From Burkholderia sp. Bp8963 (GTDB lineage Bacteria; Pseudomonadota; Gammaproteobacteria; Burkholderiales; Burkholderiaceae), in the NCBI RefSeq assembly GCF_003854275.1, contig NZ_QTQP01000008.1, forward strand, positions 124,001 to 188,000: a stretch of 64,000 bases of DNA, read 5' to 3'. Positions 39,431 to 48,875 of this stretch are shown here, one piece after another. The translations under genes were made by a program, and so were the position numbers. The first letter of the stretch is position 1. Every line of letters starts with the position of its first letter. The notes beneath the pieces are model-generated. The model did no database searches. It was not told the origin of the DNA and worked only from the letters and a program-made list of their open reading frames with translations.

Positions 39431-40861
39431 TTACGCCGTGAAGAACAACCACGTCGCGAGCAGGAACACGGGTACCAGCACGACGAGCGCCCAGCCGAGA
39501 TACGCGAAGAAGCTCGGCATCTTCACGCCGCGCGATTCGGCGATCGCCTTCACCATGAAGTTCGGCGCGTTGCCGATATAGCTGTTCGCGCCCATGAACA
39601 CCGCGCCCGCGGAAATCGCGGCGAGCGTCGTCGCACCCGTCGTCATCAGCGACTGCGCGTCGCCGCCCGCGAGGTTGAAGAACACGAGATAGGTCGGCGC
39701 GTTGTCGAGGAACGACGACAACAGGCCCGTCGCCCAGAAGTACATCGCATCGATCGGCTTGCCGTCCGGGCCGGTGACGAGATGGACGATCTGCGCGAAC
39801 GCACCGTCCGCGCCCGCGCGCAGGATCACGATCACCGGCGCGATCGTCACGAAGATCCCCGCGAACAGCTTCGCGACTTCCTCGATCGGCGCCCAGTTGA
39901 ATGCGTTGCCTTCGCGCGCGGAACGCGGCGTCAGCGCGAGCGACGCGAGCGTCACACCGACGAGCGCGATGTCGCGCACGAGGTTCTGCAGCGCGACGTG
40001 CGTGCCCCACACGTCGAACATCACACCGGGCTTCCAGATCCCGCTCATCAGCACGAGGCCGACCACCGCCGCGAGCAGCGCGAAGTTGACCTTGCCGTCG
40101 ATCGACAGCGCGTCGCTGCCTGGCGTCGGATCGACGGCAGCCGGCCGCTCTTCGCCGCCCTTTCGGTAGAAATACGTATCGAGCGCGAAGAACACCGTGA
40201 GCAGCACCGCGCAGATGAACAGCATCGGCGGCGCGAGATGCGTCGTCGTCCAGAAGAAGCTCACGCCGTTCAAAAAGCCGAGGAACAGCGGCGGATCGCC
40301 GAGCGGCGACAGCGAACCGCCCGCGTTCGCGACGAGGAAGATGAAGAAGATCACGACGTGCACGACGTGCTTGCGGTTATCGTTTGCCCGCAACAGCGGC
40401 CGGATCAGCAGCATCGCCGCGCCGGTCGTGCCCATCACGCTCGCGAGCAGCGTGCCGAGCGCGAGGAGCGCGGTGTTGAGCTTCGGCGTGCCGTGCAGGT
40501 TGCCGTTCACGCAGATGCCGCCCGCGACCGTGTAGAGCGCTGTGAGCAGCACGATGAACGGGATGTATTCGTCGAGCAGCGCGTGCACGAGCGTGCCGAA
40601 CGCGGTGCCCGCGCCGAACACGGCGGCGAACGGCACCAGGAACGCGATGGCCCACGCGGCCGCGATCTTGCCGAAATGGTGATGCCAGAACACCGGCGCG
40701 AAGAGCGGGAACAGCGCGATGGACAGCAGGATCCCGGCGAACGGGATGCCCCAGAGCGCAGACAACGTGGCGCCGTCGAGCGTCGCGGCCGATGCGAGCG
40801 CGGGAGCCGCGCCAAGCGCAGCCCCCGACGCCATGCCCGCCCAGGCGGCATGTCGTTTCAT
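39431..40861 (-). CDS. NhaD-type Na+/H+ antiporter
   Basis: Polytopic inner-membrane protein (476 residues from the ATG at 40861) with about 12 hydrophobic segments, in the ion-transporter superfamily that includes NhaD, ArsB and citrate carriers. Conserved blocks are GNLHGTPKLNTALLALGTLLAS, GGSLSPLGDPPLFLGFLNGV and SSFLDNAPTYLVFFNLAGG, which match annotated NhaD-like antiporters. A cleavable-looking N-terminal segment (GAAPALASAA) precedes the first helix. Ion preference inferred. It lies 41 bp downstream of lutC. Confidence 0.85.
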   Translation of the reverse strand: MKRHAAWAGMASGAALGAAPALASAATLDGATLSALWGIPFAGILLSIALFPLFAPVFWHHHFGKIAAAWAIAFLVPFAAVFGAGTAFGTLVHALLDEYIPFIVLLTALYTVAGGICVNGNLHGTPKLNTALLALGTLLASVMGTTGAAMLLIRPLLRANDNRKHVVHVVIFFIFLVANAGGSLSPLGDPPLFLGFLNGVSFFWTTTHLAPPMLFICAVLLTVFFALDTYFYRKGGEERPAAVDPTPGSDALSIDGKVNFALLAAVVGLVLMSGIWKPGVMFDVWGTHVALQNLVRDIALVGVTLASLALTPRSAREGNAFNWAPIEEVAKLFAGIFVTIAPVIVILRAGADGAFAQIVHLVTGPDGKPIDAMYFWATGLLSSFLDNAPTYLVFFNLAGGDAQSLMTTGATTLAAISAGAVFMGANSYIGNAPNFMVKAIAESRGVKMPSFFAYLGWALVVLVPVFLLATWLFFTA

Positions 40862-40902
40862 GCAGAACTTCCTTTTGAATTGCGGTGGGTTTGACGGGCG
40901 CG

Positions 40903-41565
40903 TCACGCGCCCCGTACGACGATCACGTGGACGCGGTACGGGCCGTGCGCGCCCAGCACGATGGTTTGCTCGATGTCGCCCGTGCGCGACGGACCGGACA
41001 CGAAGTTGACCGCGCGCGGCAATTCGCCGCGCTCCGCGCGAATCAGCGCGAATGCGTCTTCATGACCGGCGACGATCCGCGACGCAGGGACGATCGCGAT
41101 ATGCGTTTCCGGCAGCAGGCCGGCCGACGCATACGTATCGGGACCCGACAGCAGAACCAGCGAGCCGGTTTCCGCCGTCGCGCAAAAACAGCCGGTCAGG
41201 CCGACGAGATCGCCATCGGCCGGCTTGCGGCATTCGACGGCAAGGCCTGCGCCTGCCCAGTCGAGATCGGCGAGCGTGCGCCACGCGATGGCCTGCATCG
41301 GCAGGCCGTGCGCGGTCAGGTAGCGGGCGGCAGCGGCCGGCGCGGCGGCGAGCGAGTCGACTTCGTCGACGGTCGTCGCAAGCTTCGTCGCTTCTTCGAT
41401 GAACGCCGCGACGAGGTCGGCCGGCATCGGCGGACGCGGGCCTTGCGGATGACGGGCGAGGTAGTCGTCGACACCTTCGCGCTCCGCCGCGTCCGGTTCG
41501 GGCCCGCGACCCTGCGCTGCGCGGATGCGTGCGAGGATCTGGCGACGGGCAGCGGAAGTGTCCAT
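40903..41565 (-). CDS. lutC: LUD-domain protein LutC
   Basis: A 220-residue LUD-domain protein. LutC is the third component of the LutABC L-lactate oxidation complex. Conserved features are the GLTGCFCATAETGSLVLLSGPDTYASAGLLPETHIAIVP block and the FVSGPSRTGDIEQTIVLGAHGPYRVHVI C-terminus. No lutA or lutB is adjacent; its neighbours are an antiporter and pncB. Its partners must be encoded elsewhere or it acts alone. Confidence 0.87.
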   Translation of the reverse strand: MDTSAARRQILARIRAAQGRGPEPDAAEREGVDDYLARHPQGPRPPMPADLVAAFIEEATKLATTVDEVDSLAAAPAAAARYLTAHGLPMQAIAWRTLADLDWAGAGLAVECRKPADGDLVGLTGCFCATAETGSLVLLSGPDTYASAGLLPETHIAIVPASRIVAGHEDAFALIRAERGELPRAVNFVSGPSRTGDIEQTIVLGAHGPYRVHVIVVRGA

Positions 41566-41653
41566 GAACGGTCCTCGTGACGTTGGCGTGCGATACCGTC
41601 GGATTATACCGGCCGCCCCACCCGCATCGCACCTTCGGCCGAACGGCCGACGC

Positions 41654-42853
41654 TCATTGCGACGCGTCGTCGTCGACCGGCTGCGCGATGCCGAACACCT
41701 GGCGCAGGTACGTGAGATACGCCTTGTCGTCGCACATGCTCTTGCCCGGCGAATCCGACAGCTTCGCGACCGGCTGGCCGTTGCAGCGGACCATCTTGAT
41801 CACGATCTGCAGCGGCACGTAGCCGAGGTCGTTGGTCAGATTGGTGCCGACGCCGAACGCGAGCTTGCAGCGTCCGCGGAACCGTTCGTACAGCTGCATG
41901 ACCTTCGGGATGTCGAGCGCGTCGGAGAAAACGAGCACCTTGGTGCGCGGGTCGCAGCGGTTCGCCTCGTAATGGCGGATCATCCGCTCGCCCCACTCGA
42001 ACGGATCGCCCGAGTCGTGCCGTGCGCCGTCGAACAGCTTGCAGAAGTACATGTCGAAGTCGTTCAGGAACGCGTCCATGCCGTAGACGTCCGACAGCGC
42101 GATACCGAGGTCGCCGCGGTATTCCTTCGCCCACATCTCGAAGCCGTAGGTCTGCGAATCGCGCAGCCGTGGGCCGAGCGCCTGACATGCCTGCAGGTAT
42201 TCGTGCGCCATCGTGCCGAGCGGCGTGAGGCCGTGCTTCATCGCGTAGTACACGTTGCTCGTGCCCGCGAACTGCGGGCCGAGCCCGTCGCGCAGCGTGT
42301 GCGCGACCTCCTCGTGCCAGACCTTCGAGAAACGCCGGCGCGTGCCGTAGTCGGCGATCTTGCAATCGGCGAACTCGGGCTTCGCGCCGAGTAGCTTGAT
42401 CTTCTCGCACAGCCGCCCGCGCCCTTCGCGGTAGTCGGGCTCGCGCTGCGTGTTGCGGAAATAGACCTCGTTGACGATCGCGAGCACCGGGATCTCGAAC
42501 AGGATCGTGTGCAGCCACGGCCCGCGGATCTCGATGTCGATCTCGCCGTTGCCCTTCGGCGACGGCGTGATCGAGATGTACTTCTCGTTCAGGTGGAACA
42601 GCGCGAGGAAATCGACGAAGTCGCTCTTGATGAAGCGCATCCGGCGCAGGTAGTCGAGTTCGTCGTCGGTGAAGCGCAGCGCGCACAGGCCGCGCACCTC
42701 GTCGCGAATCTCGTCGATGTACGGCACGAGATCGACGCCGGGCGTGCGGCACTTGAAACGGTATTCGACGTTTGCGGCCGGGAAGTGATGCAGGACGACC
42801 TGCATCATCGTGAACTTGTAGAGATCCGTGTCGAGCAGCGAAGTGATGATCAT
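41654..42853 (-). CDS. pncB: Nicotinate phosphoribosyltransferase
   Basis: Salvages nicotinic acid to NaMN using PRPP and ATP. The ATG at 42853 gives [25 protein letters not shown] and 399 residues, the normal size. Other blocks are [55 protein letters not shown] and [10 protein letters not shown]. The upstream frame extension lacks conservation. Confidence 0.96.
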   Translation of the reverse strand: MIITSLLDTDLYKFTMMQVVLHHFPAANVEYRFKCRTPGVDLVPYIDEIRDEVRGLCALRFTDDELDYLRRMRFIKSDFVDFLALFHLNEKYISITPSPKGNGEIDIEIRGPWLHTILFEIPVLAIVNEVYFRNTQREPDYREGRGRLCEKIKLLGAKPEFADCKIADYGTRRRFSKVWHEEVAHTLRDGLGPQFAGTSNVYYAMKHGLTPLGTMAHEYLQACQALGPRLRDSQTYGFEMWAKEYRGDLGIALSDVYGMDAFLNDFDMYFCKLFDGARHDSGDPFEWGERMIRHYEANRCDPRTKVLVFSDALDIPKVMQLYERFRGRCKLAFGVGTNLTNDLGYVPLQIVIKMVRCNGQPVAKLSDSPGKSMCDDKAYLTYLRQVFGIAQPVDDDASQ

Positions 42854-43117
42854 GATGACGGCACCGCCAATATCGGGACCGGCTCCGGCGCACCGCGCGC
42901 CGCCCGGCCTGTCGGCCATGTTACCCGAATGCGGGCCGGACCATCGCGAAACCGCACCGCCCTGCACGGCGCCCCAGCCAGGCGCCCCCCCATAAACTAA
43001 TCACGAAACGGTATAAGCCGGAAAGCCGACCACGCCATGCGGGTTTTGTGCATCAGTTACAATGCCGCTTTTGGCGCATACGCCACCCCATATATACCGC
43101 CAAGCAGGAGCGTTTTA

Positions 43118-43441
43118 ATGACTCACGTTGTGACCGAAGGCTGCATCAAGTGCAAATACACGGATTGCGTGGATGTGTGCCCGGTGGATTGCTTCCGTGA
43201 AGGTCCCAACTTCCTCGCGATCGATCCCGACGAGTGCATCGACTGCGCCGTGTGCGTGGCCGAGTGCCCGACCAACGCGATCTACGCGGAAGAAGACGTC
43301 CCGGGCGACCAGCAGCAGTTCACCGCGCTGAACGCCGAGCTGGCGAAGAACTGGCCGTCGATCACGAAGACGAAGCCGGCACCGGCCGACGCGGACGAGT
43401 GGAAGGACGTGCAGGACAAGCTGCATCTGCTCGAGCGCTGA
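43118..43441 (+). CDS. fdxA: 7Fe ferredoxin FdxA
   Basis: Soluble electron carrier with one [3Fe-4S] and one [4Fe-4S] cluster. The 107 residues contain [18 protein letters not shown] and [12 protein letters not shown]. In the first motif the second cysteine position is replaced, as in Azotobacter FdI-type ferredoxins. The ATG at 43118 has a CAGGAG ribosome site; the ATG at 43037 lies upstream of a TACAAT-like hexamer and is less likely. It lies just before the tRNA-Asn pair. Confidence 0.95.
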   Translation: MTHVVTEGCIKCKYTDCVDVCPVDCFREGPNFLAIDPDECIDCAVCVAECPTNAIYAEEDVPGDQQQFTALNAELAKNWPSITKTKPAPADADEWKDVQDKLHLLER

Positions 43442-43491
43442 TCGCACGACGCCCGCCCGAAAAAATTTTTGAGCGGAATGCGTTAAAAGTG

Positions 43492-43520
43492 TTGACACAC
43501 TAACCAACACTCCATACAAT
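43492..43520 (+). promoter_or_regulatory. Sigma-70 promoter of the tRNA-Asn genes
   Basis: TTGACA at 43492-43497, a 17-base spacer and TACAAT at 43515-43520. The -35 matches consensus perfectly and the start would be about 13 bases before the first tRNA. Confidence 0.88.
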
Positions 43521-43540
43521 CTCGTTTCTCTGCTGTTTGT

Positions 43541-43616
43541 TCCCCGATAGCTCAGTCGGTAGAGCGCCGGACTGTTAATCCGTAGGTCCCTGGTTCGAGC
43601 CCAGGTCGGGGAGCCA
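43541..43616 (+). tRNA. tRNA-Asn (GTT), copy 1
   Basis: 76 bases with a closed cloverleaf: acceptor TCCCCGA/TCGGGGA, D-arm GCTCAGTCGGTAGAGC, anticodon loop CTGTTAATC with GTT, T-arm GGTTCGAGCC, and encoded CCA end. Confidence 0.97.
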
Positions 43617-43624
43617 AAAATGCA

Positions 43625-43657
43625 AAGGCCCGTTGAAAGTGGACGGGTTTTTTGTTG
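43625..43657 (+). terminator. Weak hairpin after the first tRNA-Asn
   Basis: GGCCCGT-TGAAAGTGG-ACGGGTT followed by TTTTTG. It may end part of the transcripts between the two tRNA genes. Confidence 0.55.
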
Positions 43658-43686
43658 GTAGCGCAAACGCAGATGTACCGATTTAT

Positions 43687-43762
43687 TCCCCGATAGCTCA
43701 GTCGGTAGAGCGCCGGACTGTTAATCCGTAGGTCCCTGGTTCGAGCCCAGGTCGGGGAGCCA
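43687..43762 (+). tRNA. tRNA-Asn (GTT), copy 2
   Basis: Identical to the copy at 43541-43616 over all 76 bases, with the same GTT anticodon and CCA end, 70 bp downstream. Confidence 0.97.
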
Positions 43763-43768
43763 AATAGC

Positions 43769-43800
43769 GAAAGGCCCGTCATTCGACGGGCCTTTTGTTT
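43769..43800 (+). terminator. Terminator after the tRNA-Asn pair
   Basis: AAAGGCCCGTC-ATTC-GACGGGCCTTTT, 11-bp stem with T-rich tail, directly after the second CCA. Confidence 0.92.
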
Positions 43801-43903
43801 TTTCCGGCGCTGCAATGCCAACACCCATTCCATTGCCGATGCCGATGGCGCGTCCCGCGCGCATGCTAGAGTCTCTGTCCCGCAATCGCCTCAGCCTCAG
43901 CCG

Positions 43904-44389
43904 ATGAAGACCCGCCTTTCCGCCGTCGTGCCCTCCGCCCTTCTCGTCGCAACGTTCGCCGCCGCGCCGCTCGCGCATGCGGAGGAAGTCGGCAGCGTCA
44001 ACACCAATTTCCGCGTGACGGGCTCCGACCGCGTGGTCGTCGAGGCATACGACGATCCGCTCGTCCAGGGCGTGACCTGCTACGTGTCGCGCGCGCGCAC
44101 CGGCGGGATCAAGGGCTCGCTCGGCCTCGCCGAGGACCCGAGCGAAGCGTCGATCGCGTGCCGGCAGGTCGGCCCGATCAGCTTCACGGGGCCGCTCAAG
44201 CAGCAGACCGATGTGTTCAGCGAGCGGATGTCATTCATCTTCAAGACGCTGCACGTCGTGCGGGTCGTCGACAAGAAGCGCAACACGCTCGTCTATCTGA
44301 CCTACAGCGACCGGGTCGTCAGCGGCAGCCCGAAGAACAGCGTGACCGCGGTGCCCGTCCCGGCCGCCACGCCGATCCCCGTCAAGTAA
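43904..44389 (+). CDS. creA: CreA-family secreted protein
   Basis: A 161-residue protein with a signal peptide ([13 protein letters not shown], cut about residue 26) and the CreA family core [49 protein letters not shown] and [23 protein letters not shown]. The family is widespread in proteobacteria but its biochemical role is unknown. Stands alone after the tRNA genes. Confidence 0.9.
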   Translation: MKTRLSAVVPSALLVATFAAAPLAHAEEVGSVNTNFRVTGSDRVVVEAYDDPLVQGVTCYVSRARTGGIKGSLGLAEDPSEASIACRQVGPISFTGPLKQQTDVFSERMSFIFKTLHVVRVVDKKRNTLVYLTYSDRVVSGSPKNSVTAVPVPAATPIPVK

Positions 44390-44444
44390 GCGAGCCGGAT
44401 TCGCGCAGGGCTACACTATCGGTTCGCCCGCTCCCGCGCCCGCC

Positions 44445-45347
44445 ATGTCCGCCGCCCGCCTTCGAGATACCGTCCGCTACTGGCGCACTGCGCTGCTGCC
44501 CGACGCCGATCTCGTCACGGCCACCTATCGCGACCACACGTTCGCGCCCCACTGGCACGACGCGTACACGATCCCCGTCATCGAGGCGGGCGCCGAGCGC
44601 TACACGTATCGCGGCAGCGGCTACGTCGCCGAGACCGGCACCGTACCCGTGATCAACCCCGGCGAAGTGCACACCGGCTCGCGCGCGGCCGACGACGGCT
44701 GGCGCTACCGGGTCAGCTACGTGCCGGTCGATTTCATCCGGTCGCTCGCGAGCGCGATCGCCGGCCGCCCTCAGGACGCCCCCTGGTTTCCGCCGGACGT
44801 GATCCGCGACCTCGATCTCGCGGCACGGATCTCGCACGCCTACCGTCTGATGGAAGCGGGCAGCGAACACGCGGCCGCGTCGCACGGACACGGGCTGCAG
44901 TCGGCCGACCAGGCCGGCGCTGCCGCATCGCGCATCTACGATCCGCTCGCGGCCGAAACGGCAATGCTCGACGCGTTCTCGACGCTGATCGTGCGCCATG
45001 CCGACACGCATCCGCGCCCGGCGCTGCTCATCGCGGACGAACCGCGCGTCGAAGCGATGCGCGAGCAACTCGCCGCGGACCTGACGCGCGCGGTGACGCT
45101 GGACGAAGTCGCGCGCGCGGCGGGCCTGTCGCCATTCCACGCGGCACGCCTCTTCACCCGCACGACCGGCATGCCGCCGCACGCGTGGCGCAACCAGCTG
45201 CGCCTGCAGCGGGCGCTCGCGCCGCTGCGCGCGGGCGTGGCCGTCGCCGACGTCGCGGCGGACAGCGGCTTCGTCGACCAGAGCCATTTCACCCGACATT
45301 TCAAACGGATGTTCGGCGTGCCGCCCGGACGCTGGCAGACTCGCTGA
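44445..45347 (+). CDS. AraC-family transcriptional regulator
   Basis: A 300-residue regulator with an N-terminal cupin (HWHDAYTIPVIEAGAERYTYRG...NPGEVHTG) and a C-terminal double helix-turn-helix (TLDEVARAAGLSPFHAARLFTRTTGMPPHAWR and DVAADSGFVDQSHFTRHFKRMFGVPPGRW). It lies 88 bp before azlCD on the same strand, so control of that exporter is likely. Confidence 0.92.
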   Translation: MSAARLRDTVRYWRTALLPDADLVTATYRDHTFAPHWHDAYTIPVIEAGAERYTYRGSGYVAETGTVPVINPGEVHTGSRAADDGWRYRVSYVPVDFIRSLASAIAGRPQDAPWFPPDVIRDLDLAARISHAYRLMEAGSEHAAASHGHGLQSADQAGAAASRIYDPLAAETAMLDAFSTLIVRHADTHPRPALLIADEPRVEAMREQLAADLTRAVTLDEVARAAGLSPFHAARLFTRTTGMPPHAWRNQLRLQRALAPLRAGVAVADVAADSGFVDQSHFTRHFKRMFGVPPGRWQTR

Positions 45348-45434
45348 TGCGCTGATGCGCCGGCCCGGCAGCGCAAGAACGTACAAGCCGGCCGCGCGCC
45401 GGCCCACTATCCTCCAGAGCATGGAGGCGCTACG

Positions 45435-46187
45435 TTGAACGATTCCCCAACCTCATCCCCCCGCCGGCCGCTGAACGAGTGGCTCGACGGCGCGCGCGAC
45501 ACGATCCCGATGCTGGTCGGCGCGGCGCCGTTCGGCGTGATCTACGGCACGCTCGTCAGCGGCGGCCCGCTCGCCGGCTGGCACGGCGCGCTGATGTCGC
45601 TGACCGTGTTCGCGGGTTCCGCGCAATTTATCGCGCTCGGGCTCGTCGCGGGCGGCGCGAGCTTCGCGGTCGTGCTCGCGACGACGCTGATCGTCAACCT
45701 GCGCCACCTGCTGTACAGCGCGACGCTCGCGCCATACGTCGCGCATCTGCCGCTGCGGTGGCGCGCAACGCTCGGCGCACTGTTGACCGACGAGGTGTTC
45801 GCAGTCGCGTACGCACACTATCGGCACTTCCCGCCGGGCGCGATCGGCCCGCACTACTTCTTCGGCTGCGGGCTCGCAATGTACGTGAACTGGCAGATCT
45901 GGACGATCGCCGGCCTGTGGTTCGGCGCGGCGTTTCCGGGCCTCCAGTCGCTCGGCCTCGATTTCGCGATGGCAGCGACCTTCATCGCGATCGTGGTGCC
46001 GCAGCTCGGCACGTTGCGTTACTTCGCGGCGGCCGCGACGGCCGGCACGCTCGCGTATTACTGGCAGGGCTGGCCGTACAAGCTCGGCCTGCTCGGCGCG
46101 GTCGCGGCGGGGGTCGTCGTCGGCGTCGCACTCACGCTGCTGCAGGACCGTGCGCGCGCCGGCTCGCACACGGAGGCCGCATCGTGA
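45435..46187 (+). CDS. azlC: AzlC-family branched-chain amino-acid exporter, large subunit
   Basis: A 250-residue inner-membrane protein with about seven helices; family blocks are RDTIPMLVGAAPFGVIYGTL, LTVFAGSAQFIALGL and LIVNLRHLLYSATLAPY. AzlC pairs with AzlD to export branched-chain amino acids or analogues such as azaleucine. Its stop overlaps the azlD GTG start (GTGA). Confidence 0.93.
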   Translation: MNDSPTSSPRRPLNEWLDGARDTIPMLVGAAPFGVIYGTLVSGGPLAGWHGALMSLTVFAGSAQFIALGLVAGGASFAVVLATTLIVNLRHLLYSATLAPYVAHLPLRWRATLGALLTDEVFAVAYAHYRHFPPGAIGPHYFFGCGLAMYVNWQIWTIAGLWFGAAFPGLQSLGLDFAMAATFIAIVVPQLGTLRYFAAAATAGTLAYYWQGWPYKLGLLGAVAAGVVVGVALTLLQDRARAGSHTEAAS

Positions 46188-46525
46188 GCTACGCGCTGCT
46201 GATCCTCGGCATGGCCGCCATTACGTACGCGATCCGCTCGACGCTGTTCCTGTTTGGCGAACGCCTGACGTTTCCGCCGCTCGTGCGTACTGCGCTCGGC
46301 TTCGTGCCCGTCACCGTGCTGACCGCGATCATCGTGCCGATGACCGTGTCGCCGCACGGCGGGACGGCCGAACTCACGTGGCGCAATCCGCAGCTCGTCG
46401 GCGCGCTCGCCGCGGTGCTTGTGTCGGCGACGACGCGCCGACCGCTCGTGACGATCGCCGCCGGGCTCGCGGTGTTCTTCTTCTGGCAGGGCGTGGTGCT
46501 ACCGCACGGCTGGCTGCCGGGCTGA
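46184..46525 (+). CDS. azlD: AzlD-family branched-chain amino-acid exporter, small subunit
   Basis: A 113-residue four-helix membrane protein, with SYALLILGMAAITYAIRSTLFLF, LPPLV-like RTALGFVPVTVLTAIIVP and RRPLVTIAAGLAVFFFWQG segments typical of AzlD. The GTG at 46184 overlaps the azlC stop, so subunits are translationally coupled. Confidence 0.92.
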   Translation: MSYALLILGMAAITYAIRSTLFLFGERLTFPPLVRTALGFVPVTVLTAIIVPMTVSPHGGTAELTWRNPQLVGALAAVLVSATTRRPLVTIAAGLAVFFFWQGVVLPHGWLPG

Positions 46526-46806
46526 GCGGCGCGCCCGCCAGTAATCAGCCCGGCAATCCACCCGGTTAGCCATCCCCGATAGCACGTATCCGGGCGCCCC
46601 GCCCGGGAACCCGCCCATATCGACGGTTCGCGTCCCGCCGCCAGCATCGCGCGCGGGCACGGCCCGCTCAAGTTTCCGTCCCGCGTGCCGATAAACGATT
46701 GAAGACCCGCCATCGGCCCCGGCGCAAATCGGTCCCGTCGACGCTGCGCCCGCACCCGCGCGCAATGTCGGCATCCGTTACGCGCGGGCCGCCATCGAGA
46801 CGATTC

Positions 46807-47583
46807 ATGGGCCAGATCACCCTTTCCCTCAAGGACGACACGCTTGCGTCCCTGCGCAAGGACTACGACGCCTTCGTGCGCGTGTCGCTGAAACTCGACC
46901 CGCAATTCGCGACGCCGTCGTTCGAGGATTTCCTGCGCGCGAAACTGCTCGACAACATGGTTCCGCTGACCGAGCACGCGGTGCAGCGGATGCTGCAGGG
47001 CGGCCAGTATGCGTGGGCAAAGCGGACGCTCGACAAGGAATTTCCGGACGTCGTCGCGATCCTGATGCGCCAGGCCAGCGAATTCGGCTTCGGCTTCGCA
47101 TCGCGCTCGGAATGGACGCCCGACGAGCTCGCGAAGGCCTGCCGCGACTGGGCGAAAGCGATCGTCACCGAGGCGCAGGGCGACCCTGCCCTCGTCGACC
47201 CACTCGCCGCGCAGATCAAGAGCGCAGTGCTCGACATCCAGGTGCTCGAGGAACAGATGCAGACGCCCGCGTGGCGGCTCGCGGAATCGCTGCGGCAACG
47301 GATCTACGAAGCGAAGCTCGCGTGCGAGATGAGCGTCGGCAGCGCCGCGCGCGACAAGCTCGGCGAACTGCGCGGACTGTTGCGGCTCGGGCTCGCGCAC
47401 GGCTCGTTCCAGAAGCAGGAAGCGCAGCAGATCATGGAATACCTGCGGCTCCTCAAGCCGGAGATCTTCGTCGAGGAACCGTACGACGTGTTCGCGCGCC
47501 TCGCCGCGTGGTTGCGCAGCGTATTTGCGCCGGCCCCCGCGCGGACCGCGCAAGGCCAGGCACCGGAGCAGCGCCGGCCGTGA
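46807..47583 (+). CDS. Conserved-looking hypothetical protein, unassigned
   Basis: A 258-residue, mostly helical soluble protein starting MGQITLSLKDDTLASLRKDY; no signal peptide or membrane helix, no motif I recognise. The ATG at 46807 is taken because residues before it are Arg/Pro-rich shadow sequence. The middle region (VLEEQMQTPAWRLAESLRQRIYEAKLACEM) reads like a coiled coil, and the last 25 residues are Pro/Ala-rich. A gap of about 280 bp upstream holds no other gene. Base composition and codon use match the surrounding genes. Confidence 0.75.
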   Translation: MGQITLSLKDDTLASLRKDYDAFVRVSLKLDPQFATPSFEDFLRAKLLDNMVPLTEHAVQRMLQGGQYAWAKRTLDKEFPDVVAILMRQASEFGFGFASRSEWTPDELAKACRDWAKAIVTEAQGDPALVDPLAAQIKSAVLDIQVLEEQMQTPAWRLAESLRQRIYEAKLACEMSVGSAARDKLGELRGLLRLGLAHGSFQKQEAQQIMEYLRLLKPEIFVEEPYDVFARLAAWLRSVFAPAPARTAQGQAPEQRRP

Positions 47584-47608
47584 CGGTACGCCGGCCGGAA
47601 TGAAGAGC

Positions 47609-47636
47609 GGCCCGGTTCGCGCCAAGCGAACCGGGC
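47609..47636. terminator. Perfect 12-bp hairpin between convergent genes
   Basis: GGCCCGGTTCGC-GCCAA-GCGAACCGGGCC. It lies between the unassigned gene ending at 47583 and the convergent Ala/Gly-rich protein gene. T tract missing, so termination is inferred. Confidence 0.6.
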
Positions 47637-47734
47637 CACCGGTGGGTTGCGGGTTGGCCGCCGATTGGTTGCCAGTTAGCCGCTGTCACGACGCGCCTTC
47701 CGGGGCGACCGTCGTGCCGGCGGACGAACGCCGC

Positions 47735-48199
47735 TTACTCCGCTGCGCCCTTGGCCGACGCACCGCCCTGCACGCCAACGGACGCGCCGCCCTCGGCGCC
47801 CGCGCCGCCTTCAGCCGCGTCGCCGGCCTTCGCCTTCGCGGCGCCGGCATGGCCCTTCGCCGACTTCGCAGCGTGCTTCACATGCTTCTTGGCCGAATGG
47901 ACCGCCGACGATGCGGTGTCCTTGGCCTCGTCGGCTGCCGAGCCGACCGCGCCGGTCGCGCCGCCCATGGTCTTGCCGGCTGCATCACCGACACCGCCAA
48001 CGGCGTTGCCGAGGCCGCTGCCCGACGCATTCGCGCCGGCCGCGCCCTGAGCGCCTGCACCGACGCCGGCGGCCGGCGTCTGCACCTGCACGCCTGCGCC
48101 TGCGGAGCCCTGCGCGCCAGCACCCGTCTGCGCGAATGCAGCCGAGGTCGCGAACGCCGTCATTGCGGCACCGATCAGCATCGTACGAATCTTGGACAT
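47735..48199 (-). CDS. Secreted Ala/Gly-rich low-complexity protein
   Basis: A 154-residue protein with a signal peptide (MSKIRTMLIGAAMTAFATSAAFAQ) and a mature part made almost only of Ala, Gly, Ser, Lys and Val, including a His/Lys patch (AVHSAKKHVKHAAKSAKGHAGAAKAKAG) like histone-H1 or LEA-type tails. The ATG at 48199 has a GAGGATA ribosome site. Function unknown; the composition suggests a disordered periplasmic or surface protein. The 318-bp upstream gap to the divergent S4 gene shows no other gene. Confidence 0.75.
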   Translation of the reverse strand: MSKIRTMLIGAAMTAFATSAAFAQTGAGAQGSAGAGVQVQTPAAGVGAGAQGAAGANASGSGLGNAVGGVGDAAGKTMGGATGAVGSAADEAKDTASSAVHSAKKHVKHAAKSAKGHAGAAKAKAGDAAEGGAGAEGGASVGVQGGASAKGAAE

Positions 48200-48517
48200 G
48201 ACTATCCTCCTCAAGAAGTTGTAGGCGCGGCCCGCATCGGCGCGGCCCGTCGCGTCACCCGCCGCAACATGCGGCAGGTACGGCTAGAGACCCGGCCGTC
48301 GCGTCGCGGGTTCGCCGATCTCGCAGACTGTTACCCACCGTTTCATTTGCTGACGAATGGCTCACACTCCCTAACATCTCGCGCTGGCACATACCGGACC
48401 GGGGTGGAATCGCCCGCGGCCGCCTGGACACGCGACCCGCCGCCGCGCTCGCGCCGCGCCCCCGGGTGCCGTATGATGCGGGGCGATTCATCCCGCGCCG
48501 TGCGCGCTTACTTCGTC
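48200..48517. other. 318-bp divergent gap, no gene seen
   Basis: The stretch between the Ala/Gly-rich protein gene and the S4-domain gene holds no start that leads to a plausible product. It presumably carries both promoters, but I see no confident sigma-70 hexamer pair. Confidence 0.5.
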
Positions 48518-48736
48518 ATGCCCAATCTGGATTTCACGCTGACCGGCGAATTCGTCGAGTTGCACAACCTCCTGAAGATCACCGGCCTCGCCGACAGCGG
48601 CGGTTCCGCGAAAATGATCGTCGCGTCCGGCGCGGTGAAAGTCGACGGCGCCGTCGAACTCCGCAAGACCTGCAAGATCCGTGCAGGCCAGGTCGTACTG
48701 CTCGGCGACACGCGCATCGCGATACACGGCGCGTAG
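48518..48736 (+). CDS. Small S4-domain RNA-binding protein (YbcJ type)
   Basis: A 72-residue single S4 domain: FVELHNLLKITGLADSGGSAKMIVASGAVKVDGAVELRKTCKIRAGQVVLL, matching the YbcJ family of free-standing RNA-binding proteins. The ATG at 48518 gives the conserved MPNLDFTLTGEFVELHNLLK start; the long upstream frame is read-through. Role in RNA metabolism inferred from the domain. Confidence 0.88.
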   Translation: MPNLDFTLTGEFVELHNLLKITGLADSGGSAKMIVASGAVKVDGAVELRKTCKIRAGQVVLLGDTRIAIHGA

Positions 48737-48875
48737 CGGCGCCACCGTCCCTGTCCGCCCCTGCCCGCGACAGGGCCATCCGCAACCCGTTCGACAGGGT
48801 ATGAATAAACCCGTAAGCTAGCTGTCTCTCAAAATAAACACAGCACGGGCCCGCACACGCGCGAGCGTTCATTCC

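Noticed and set aside
43541-43762. Duplicate tRNA-Asn as attachment sites of a genomic island
   Set aside because: Only 70 bp separates them and there is no integrase or mobile gene; a simple tRNA duplication.
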